Origin: JBAPRR01 sp049281195
GTDB taxonomy: Bacteria > Actinomycetota > Acidimicrobiia > Acidimicrobiales > CAVXTF01
Direction of reading: 5' to 3'
DNA: 9,537 nt
Assembly: GCA_049281195.1 (NCBI GenBank)
Contig: JBAPRR010000137.1
Coordinates: 1-9,537 of the forward strand
The position numbers and the translations under genes are program-made. Within the stretch, counting starts at the first letter, position 1, and each line of letters opens with the position of its first letter. This document shows positions 5,145 through 9,537 of this stretch, one piece after another. The notes under the pieces are model-generated. The model did not search any database. It was not told the origin of the DNA and saw nothing but the letters and a program-made list of their open reading frames with translations.

Positions 5145-7547
5145 TCAGGAAACCGCAAGTGTGACGCTGTCCTCCACGGACATGGCCCGCCCCTCGTCGT
5201 ACGCGGCCGCAAATGCCGCGTCCCCCATTAGGTCGAGCAACCGCTTCTGATCCTCTGTTCGCAAGCGGGATTGAAGGTCCAGACGAAGTCCACTGAATTC
5301 GTCATAGATCGCGTCTGCGGCTCCGTGGAGAACGGTGGACATGTGCAGGTTGCCGCTATGCGAATGGGTGAGAGCGAGGCCGAATAGAGCATCCGCCACC
5401 TCGGACAATTCGTGACTCTGAAAGGCGATATTGAGCGACTCGACGAACATCTGCCGGGCCGTCACATCATCGCCCTCCAGGTGGGCAACCAGACCGCGAT
5501 TGTAAGAGGAGTAGGAGATCCCTATCCGGTGGCCAAGCTGTCGAGCCATGCGAAGAGATTCGTCCAGATGTAGACGCGCCGCCTCGAGCTGTCCGGCGCA
5601 GATCTCGTCGTAGCCGATGTTGTTCAGCACAAGGTTGGCGGCCATGCTGTTCCCGGCGGCTCGGAACAGGGTGAGCGCCTGCTCGTAGTCCGACCTGGGA
5701 TCTTCGCCGAGACCCACCAGAGTGTTTGCTCTCACCATGTGCAGGCGTGCCGCTAGGTCGGCATCTGTTTGATCCGGCGTGATTCTCAGGCCCTCGTCGG
5801 CAAAGTTGAAAGCTGCACGGAAGTCACCTTTGCGACCACTGACAATCGCCAGGACATGAAGGGCCTGTGCCACCAGATGGTCGTCTCCCGACGCCCTGCC
5901 GGTGCTCAGACCATCGTGGGCGCGATCAAGCGACGCTCCGAGGTCCGGAGTGAAGATGGCCATCAGGTTGCCCGCTATGACCAGGGCACGGCCCCTCAGT
6001 GCCGATTCCTCCAATGCTTCGGGCCGGTCCAGCTGAGCGCAGATGGCGGCGGCACCCTCGACCACAGGATCGCGGAAGAACCAAAAGTTCGAAAGAGAAG
6101 TCGAAAGCCGCAGACCCGGTCGAGGATCGGGATCGACCAGGCAGTAGGACAGGGCCAGACGGAAGTTGTCGAGGTCCAGCTCGAGACGGTCGAGCCATTC
6201 GACCTGATCGGGCCCCGAAACGTGCGGCGCTGCGGCCTCGGCAAGGGACAGGAAGTAGTCACGATGAGCCTTCCTGATCTCAGCAGCCGTGACACCGGTC
6301 TCCGACAGTTTGGAGGTCGCGTAGTCCCGGATTGTCTCGAGCAGCCGGTAACGAACGGCGGCGACACCTTCTGCCTGGATCAGGCTTTTGTCCACCAGAG
6401 ATGAGAGGTGATCGAGGACTGCCAATCGATCCTCATCCCCTTCTACGGCCACGGCACTGGCAGCATCGAGGTCGAACCCGCCCGCGAATACCGATAGGCG
6501 AACCAACACCCTCATCTCCTGAGGGTCGAGGAGGTCGTAGGACCAATCGATCAAGGCTTGGAGCGTCTGGTGTCTCGGCAGCGCGGTGCGTGCGCCGGTG
6601 GACAGAAATCGGAAGCGCTTGTCGAGGTGTGCATCCAGATCCGCGACGGAAAGGGACCGGAGCCTCGCCGTCGCAAGCTCTATGGCCAGGGGAAGTCCGT
6701 CGAGCCGGCGACACAGACTCGAAACGGTGCCCGCGTTGTCCTGATCAAGTAGGAAACCCCGGCCTTGTTCGGCCGCTCGTTGGCAGAAGAGCCGGACAGC
6801 CTCAGATTGGGCCAGCCGGTCGAGATCGTCCTGATCGGCTGGAGGTAGGGACAAAGACGGGACGCGGCTGATCCGTTCTCCTGGGATGCCGAGGGGTTCA
6901 CGGCTGGTTGCCAACAAGGTCATGTGCGGACAGTTCTGGATCAAGGTCATCGCAAACGTGGCTGCTTCACCGATGAGGTGCTCACAGTTGTCGAGCACCA
7001 GAAGAAGCTGCTTGGTGCGTACGGTCTCTGCGAGCGTTTCAACGACTGGCCGGCCGGGCTCCTCGCGTACTGCGAGCACTCCTGCCGTCCGTGCAGCCAA
7101 GAGTGACGGTTCGGACAACGGGGCCAGGTCGATAAACCAGACGCCGTCGCTGTGAGAATCCAACTCGTCGTTTGCAACCTGCAGGGCGAGTCGGGTCTTT
7201 CCGACACCTCCCGGACCGGAGAGGGTGACCAGCCTGGCCTCCGTCAGCAGCCGCCGGATTTCCGTGATCTCGTCTTCTCGTCCCACGAAGCTCGATGGCT
7301 GGGCCGGAAGGTTGTGGAGGAGATCCGGGTTTCGTTCGGTCTCTTTGACCTCGTGCGATGCGTACACCGCTAAATCGCGTCTCGTCGCTACTTGAAGCTT
7401 GCGCAGGAGCGAGGACACGTGGCTCTCGACTGTGCGCACGGAGATGTGGAGCTTTTGAGCAATCTCCGCGTTCGTGAGGTGATCGCCCAACTCGCTCAGG
7501 ATCTCGAGCTCCCGAGGCGAGACAGCTTGTTCGTCCACCGGCCCCAT
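5145..7547 (-). CDS. STAND-type ATPase transcriptional regulator with N-terminal LuxR HTH and TPRs
   Basis: This protein of about 800 residues begins with a LuxR/GerE helix-turn-helix (about 9-62): SPRELEIL, then NAEIAQKLHISVRTVESHVS containing the recognition helix. An NB-ARC-like ATPase follows, with VGRE at about 88-91, Walker A GPGGVGKT (111-118), Walker B LLLVLDN (181-187), TSRE sensor (214-217) and GLPLAIELA (284-292). The RYRLLETIRDYA element (about 399-410) marks the winged-helix/arm region. At least five tetratricopeptide-like repeats span about 525-750. The tail AFAAAYDEGRAMSVEDSV is the conserved family ending. Such regulators are inactive until ligand and ATP drive oligomerisation. 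Placing the LuxR domain at the N-terminus reverses the usual LAL (MalT) order. ATG 7547 is preferred because GGAG (7558-7561, minus strand) is 10 bases upstream; ATG 7556 is only one base away from it. The gene converges on the MEDS gene with a 35-bp gap lacking a strong hairpin. Confidence 0.93.
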   Translation of the reverse strand: MGPVDEQAVSPRELEILSELGDHLTNAEIAQKLHISVRTVESHVSSLLRKLQVATRRDLAVYASHEVKETERNPDLLHNLPAQPSSFVGREDEITEIRRLLTEARLVTLSGPGGVGKTRLALQVANDELDSHSDGVWFIDLAPLSEPSLLAARTAGVLAVREEPGRPVVETLAETVRTKQLLLVLDNCEHLIGEAATFAMTLIQNCPHMTLLATSREPLGIPGERISRVPSLSLPPADQDDLDRLAQSEAVRLFCQRAAEQGRGFLLDQDNAGTVSSLCRRLDGLPLAIELATARLRSLSVADLDAHLDKRFRFLSTGARTALPRHQTLQALIDWSYDLLDPQEMRVLVRLSVFAGGFDLDAASAVAVEGDEDRLAVLDHLSSLVDKSLIQAEGVAAVRYRLLETIRDYATSKLSETGVTAAEIRKAHRDYFLSLAEAAAPHVSGPDQVEWLDRLELDLDNFRLALSYCLVDPDPRPGLRLSTSLSNFWFFRDPVVEGAAAICAQLDRPEALEESALRGRALVIAGNLMAIFTPDLGASLDRAHDGLSTGRASGDDHLVAQALHVLAIVSGRKGDFRAAFNFADEGLRITPDQTDADLAARLHMVRANTLVGLGEDPRSDYEQALTLFRAAGNSMAANLVLNNIGYDEICAGQLEAARLHLDESLRMARQLGHRIGISYSSYNRGLVAHLEGDDVTARQMFVESLNIAFQSHELSEVADALFGLALTHSHSGNLHMSTVLHGAADAIYDEFSGLRLDLQSRLRTEDQKRLLDLMGDAAFAAAYDEGRAMSVEDSVTLAVS

Positions 7548-7729
7548 TGCACTCATTCTCCACGATCCGCCTGGGATCGGGCCGTGGTCTCACCTCGGGG
7601 CTTTCCGTGCTCAATCCGGGCCCCCTCAGTGCCCAGTCAGTGGTGAATCCGTGCTGGCCACGGATGTTTCCCCAGGTCAGGTGCAAGAGAGTGGATAGGG
7701 AAACCCCGACCACAAAAGGAGAACCCGAA
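7548..7729. promoter_or_regulatory. Divergent regulatory region, STAND regulator / 76-aa protein
   Basis: This gap of about 180 bases separates two divergent genes. Its notable content is a perfect inverted repeat at 7647-7665 and, next to the small gene, a strong ribosome binding site (AAAAGGAG, 7714-7721). I could not settle on a -10/-35 pair for either strand; GGATAG at 7693-7698 is a weak plus-strand -10 candidate. Confidence 0.45.
7647..7665. promoter_or_regulatory. Perfect 7-5-7 dyad, candidate operator
   Basis: ATCCGTG (7647-7653) and CACGGAT (7659-7665) are exact reverse complements with a five-base spacer (CTGGC). The dyad lies about mid-way between the divergent starts, 64 bases before the small gene. 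An obvious candidate binder is the LuxR-type helix-turn-helix regulator encoded alongside, acting on its own and the neighbouring promoter; that is inference. Confidence 0.5.
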
Positions 7730-7960
7730 ATGATGAACCCGCACCTGAGCGCAGCCCTTGCAAGCGAGCACCGGGCACAACTGATGAAGGAGGCGGCCGA
7801 ATACCGTCAAACGAGGCTGGCTCGGACCATGCGGTCACGAGCTTCCGGCCCCTCCTTTCTGAACCGCAAATTTCGGACCTTGGCCAGTCTCAGTTGGGTC
7901 CGCAACCGGTTCGGTGACCCTCGACTTCCGCTGAGCGTCGCCGCCCGAACCGGTCAGTGA
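7730..7960 (+). CDS. Small basic protein of unknown function (76 aa)
   Basis: I do not recognise this gene with certainty. It encodes 76 residues from ATG 7730 (a second ATG follows directly at 7733). AAAAGGAG at 7714-7721 sits 8 bases upstream, a near-ideal ribosome binding site, so translation is very likely. The frame stays open well upstream, but only this start has a ribosome site. Residues about 5-36 (LSAALASEHRAQLMKEAAEY and following) look like one long amphipathic helix rich in Ala, Arg and Glu. The rest is strongly basic, with many Arg and few acidic residues. There is no signal peptide, membrane segment or cysteine. Short actinobacterial proteins with a similar helix are known to me only as hypotheticals. 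Divergence from the STAND regulator across a dyad suggests shared control; nucleic-acid or protein binding is a guess. Confidence 0.75.
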   Translation: MMNPHLSAALASEHRAQLMKEAAEYRQTRLARTMRSRASGPSFLNRKFRTLASLSWVRNRFGDPRLPLSVAARTGQ

Positions 7961-8070
7961 CCTGACGGCTTCGATCACCTAGGCCTTCTACAACGTAGCA
8001 ATAGCAATAGATCGCTAACAGATTCGAAAGGCTCCCATTGTTTTGCGAGCCGCATGAGGAGGACAATCAG
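7961..8070. other. Intergenic leader region with hexamer repeat and small hairpin
   Basis: The gap between the small gene and the secreted repeat protein is locally AT-richer than its surroundings. TAGCAATAGCAATAG at 7996-8010 is two and a half copies of a TAGCAA hexamer. GGCTC (8030-8034) and GAGCC (8047-8051) can pair as a short stem just before the ribosome site AGGAGGA (8057-8063). The promoter of the downstream gene is expected here, but I see no clear hexamers. Confidence 0.35.
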
Positions 8071-9315
8071 ATGTTTGGTGGATTCTTGAACCGCGGACTT
8101 CCGCACCGAGTGGGACATTCCCTCGGACTTGCCTTGTTTTGCGGCATGTCGACGGTGATTGCCGTCGTATCACTGGAGCTTCCGGCCGCGGCCAGCACGG
8201 CGTCGTGGTCCTCGGTGGTGACCCCCAACCCGAGTGGCTCCGACAGTTTCCTCTACAGCGTTTCGTGTGTCGGACCGTCGTTCTGCGTAGCGGTCGGGGC
8301 TACGTCGACCGGGTCGGCGACCGACACACTGATCGAGTCGTGGAACGGATCGTCATGGTCGACGATGTCGAGCCCCGACGACTCGAGCACGATGAACTAT
8401 CTCGAAGGGGTGTCGTGCAAGAGCACCACTTTCTGTGTGGCGGTGGGCTTTGAGAACTACCCGACCCCTGAGCCCGACCCGTTGATCGACACCTGGAACG
8501 GATCATCGTGGTCAGCAAGCTCCGCAGCGGTTCCCACAAGTAACAAGAGCTATCTCGATGCGGTGTCGTGCACCTCGTCGACGAGTTGTGAGGCGGTCGG
8601 CTATTACTCCACCAACTCGGAGACTTACACGCTGGTGGAGACTTTGACCGGCTCGTCGTGGTCACCGCCGATCACCGTCAACCCGAGCAGCTCGTACAAC
8701 TACCTGGGAGCAGTGTCGTGCATGTCGGCGAGCCACTGCATCGCAGTCGGGAACTACACCAACGGGTCCACCGAGGACGCTCTCGAGGAATCGTGGAACG
8801 GATCGACCTGGTCGACGCAACAGGCTGCCAGCCCGAGCAGCACTTACAACGCGCTGCAAGGAATCTCGTGCACGAGCACCACTGCCTGCACCGCGGTCGG
8901 AGTCAGCTACAACTCCTCTGTGGCTGAATCCCTCGTCGAATCGTGGAACGGATCATCGTGGTCGACCGTTTCGAGCGCGGATCCGAGTGGCACCTACAAC
9001 TACCTCGGCGGGGTCTATTGCACGAGCTCGACTGCCTGCACTGCCGTCGGAGTCAGCTACAACGCCAGCTCCACACCGCAAACTCTGGTGGAGACCCCGA
9101 GCGGTACGTCCCCGACGCCGGCGATAACCAGCTTCAGCCCGGGATCAGGACCGGTTGGAACGAAGGTGACGATCACGGGGACCAACCTGAACGGCGCCAC
9201 CCAAGTGACATTCGACGGCATGTCGGCCACCATCTCCAAGGACGCCGCCGGAAAGATCCAAGTTACGACGTCGACGGGAACCGCCAAGTCGGCGTCGAAC
9301 TTTACGGTCACATGA
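8071..9315 (+). CDS. Secreted six-repeat (probable beta-propeller) protein with C-terminal IPT/TIG domain
   Basis: The 414-residue product begins at ATG 8071, with AGGAGGA seven bases upstream. Residues 1-41 form a signal peptide: a basic start, a hydrophobic stretch from about 18 to 37, and a likely cut after AAA at 39-41. Six repeats of about 50 residues follow, each with a Cys-x5-Cys pair (66/72, 116/122, 167/173, 217/223, 267/273, 317/323), an AVG motif and, in most, a WNGSSWS strand. The period and strand pattern suggest a beta-propeller with one disulfide per blade. The last repeat lacks the WNGSSW strand, while SWSSVV at 45-50 lies before the first, which would close the ring. Residues about 349-414 form an IPT/TIG immunoglobulin-like domain (AITSFSPGSGPVGTKVTITG). 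No sortase motif or membrane anchor follows, so it is probably released or loosely surface-bound. It is rich in Ser, Thr and Asn. Ligand and role are unknown. Confidence 0.85.
   Translation: MFGGFLNRGLPHRVGHSLGLALFCGMSTVIAVVSLELPAAASTASWSSVVTPNPSGSDSFLYSVSCVGPSFCVAVGATSTGSATDTLIESWNGSSWSTMSSPDDSSTMNYLEGVSCKSTTFCVAVGFENYPTPEPDPLIDTWNGSSWSASSAAVPTSNKSYLDAVSCTSSTSCEAVGYYSTNSETYTLVETLTGSSWSPPITVNPSSSYNYLGAVSCMSASHCIAVGNYTNGSTEDALEESWNGSTWSTQQAASPSSTYNALQGISCTSTTACTAVGVSYNSSVAESLVESWNGSSWSTVSSADPSGTYNYLGGVYCTSSTACTAVGVSYNASSTPQTLVETPSGTSPTPAITSFSPGSGPVGTKVTITGTNLNGATQVTFDGMSATISKDAAGKIQVTTSTGTAKSASNFTVT
8224..9096 (+). repeat. Six tandem ~150-bp coding repeats
   Basis: The repeats of the secreted protein are visible in the DNA with a period of about 150 bases (Cys-to-Cys distances of 50, 51, 50, 50 and 50 codons). 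The block TGGAACGGATC recurs near 8341, 8496, 8803 and 8944. Around 8881 and 9031 the last two repeats share nearly identical sequence through GTCGGAGTCAGCTACAAC, which suggests recent duplication or gene conversion between them. Confidence 0.85.
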
Positions 9316-9343
9316 GCCCGTTATCCGATTGACCGTCTTGCTA

Positions 9344-9376
9344 CGTCCCTGAGCCGACAGGATCGGCTCAGGGACG
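9344..9376 (+). terminator. Strong 14-bp perfect hairpin, probable terminator
   Basis: CGTCCCTGAGCCGA (9344-9357) pairs without a mismatch with TCGGCTCAGGGACG (9363-9376) around a five-base loop (CAGGA). It lies 28 bases after the stop of the secreted protein gene. No T-run follows, as is common for actinobacterial terminators. Being symmetric, it could also act on transcripts arriving from the minus-strand gene at the right edge. Confidence 0.8.
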
Positions 9377-9467
9377 ATGGCTGTTCAGCCGTCCTGCCGC
9401 CCCGCCCTGGCAGTCGTTCAGCCTTTGTCACGAGATGGATGGTCGTCGACACACGAGCTTTTGGGGG
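9377..9467. other. Convergent intergenic gap with nothing recognisable
   Basis: Between the hairpin and the partial minus-strand gene I see only short inverted repeats (for example GGCTG-TT-CAGCC at 9379-9390) and no gene-like sequence. One of these could help terminate the minus-strand transcript, but none is strong. Confidence 0.3.
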
Positions 9468-9537
9468 TTATTGCTCCGACAGGATTGCGGCCAGTTCTGC
9501 AAGGGGGTCCCGCACTACCGGCCCGGTGACCTCCACC
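9468..9537 (-). CDS. C-terminal end of an unidentified gene (partial)
   Basis: Reading the minus strand from the right edge gives VEVTGPVVRDPLAELAAILSEQ broken here as VEVTGPVVRDPL then AELAAILSEQ, followed by TAA at 9470-9468. The helical, Leu/Ala-rich ending and high third-position GC look like a true C-terminus that converges on the hairpin at 9344-9376. Twenty-two residues are too few to name the protein. Confidence 0.5.
   Translation of the reverse strand, partial: VEVTGPVVRDPLAELAAILSEQ

Noticed and set aside
7039..7713. Minus-strand 224-aa frame over the start of the STAND regulator
   Set aside because: It overlaps the P-loop coding region in another frame and has the low-complexity makeup of a shadow frame.
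7953..7966. GTCAG/CTGAC hairpin over the stop of the 76-aa gene as a terminator
   Set aside because: The stem is only 5 bp, overlaps the stop codon and is not GC-rich enough to be convincing.
8071..8145. Lipoprotein signal in the secreted protein (Cys24 in the hydrophobic stretch)
   Set aside because: The residues before Cys24 (ALF) do not fit a lipobox; an AAA cleavage site at 39-41 fits better.
8224..9096. CRISPR-like or non-coding tandem repeat
   Set aside because: The ~150-bp periodicity is fully explained by protein repeats in one open frame; there are no short identical repeats with unique spacers.

Overview
The window is high-GC DNA with dense genes, short intergenic gaps and frequent GTG starts. 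An F420-type luciferase-like oxidoreductase, a DUF35/lipid-transfer thiolase pair, a LigD-type ligase without a polymerase domain, a MEDS protein with an RsbW-like ATPase domain, a large LuxR-type STAND regulator and a secreted Ser/Thr-rich repeat protein with an IPT/TIG domain together point to an actinobacterium. The repeat protein hints at the Acidimicrobiia or Thermoleophilia side of the phylum; this is inference from gene content, since no rRNA is present.

Layout from left to right. (1) 1-2483: a lipid-metabolism module. A thiolase (cut by the left edge) and a DUF35 Zn-ribbon/OB protein are translationally coupled on the minus strand. A divergent F420-dependent LLM oxidoreductase lies on the plus strand across a 78-bp gap. 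As I recall it, this matches the order around Rv3520c-Rv3521-Rv3522 of Mycobacterium tuberculosis. (2) 2480-3928: a phosphoesterase-ligase form of LigD on the minus strand. It converges on the oxidoreductase so tightly that one palindromic CTAG supplies both stop codons. (3) 3929-5109: a divergent regulatory gap with a perfect 7-5-7 dyad and a leader hairpin, followed by a MEDS-sensor plus GHKL-ATPase protein. (4) 5145-7960: an 800-aa STAND regulator with an N-terminal LuxR helix-turn-helix on the minus strand, divergent from a 76-aa basic protein of unknown function. Another perfect 7-5-7 dyad lies between the two. (5) 8071-9376: a secreted protein with six ~50-residue repeats, each carrying a Cys-x5-Cys pair, and a C-terminal IPT/TIG domain, closed by a 14-bp perfect hairpin. 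(6) 9468-9537: the C-terminal tail of a minus-strand gene that runs off the right edge.

The first module probably acts in CoA-thioester or sterol-like side-chain catabolism. The middle holds DNA repair and signalling genes that are neighbours, not an operon. The least explained parts are the small protein paired with the STAND regulator, the MEDS/ATPase switch without a visible sigma-factor partner, and the six-repeat secreted protein. I see no mobile element, CRISPR array or RNA gene, and no single clearly new multi-gene system.
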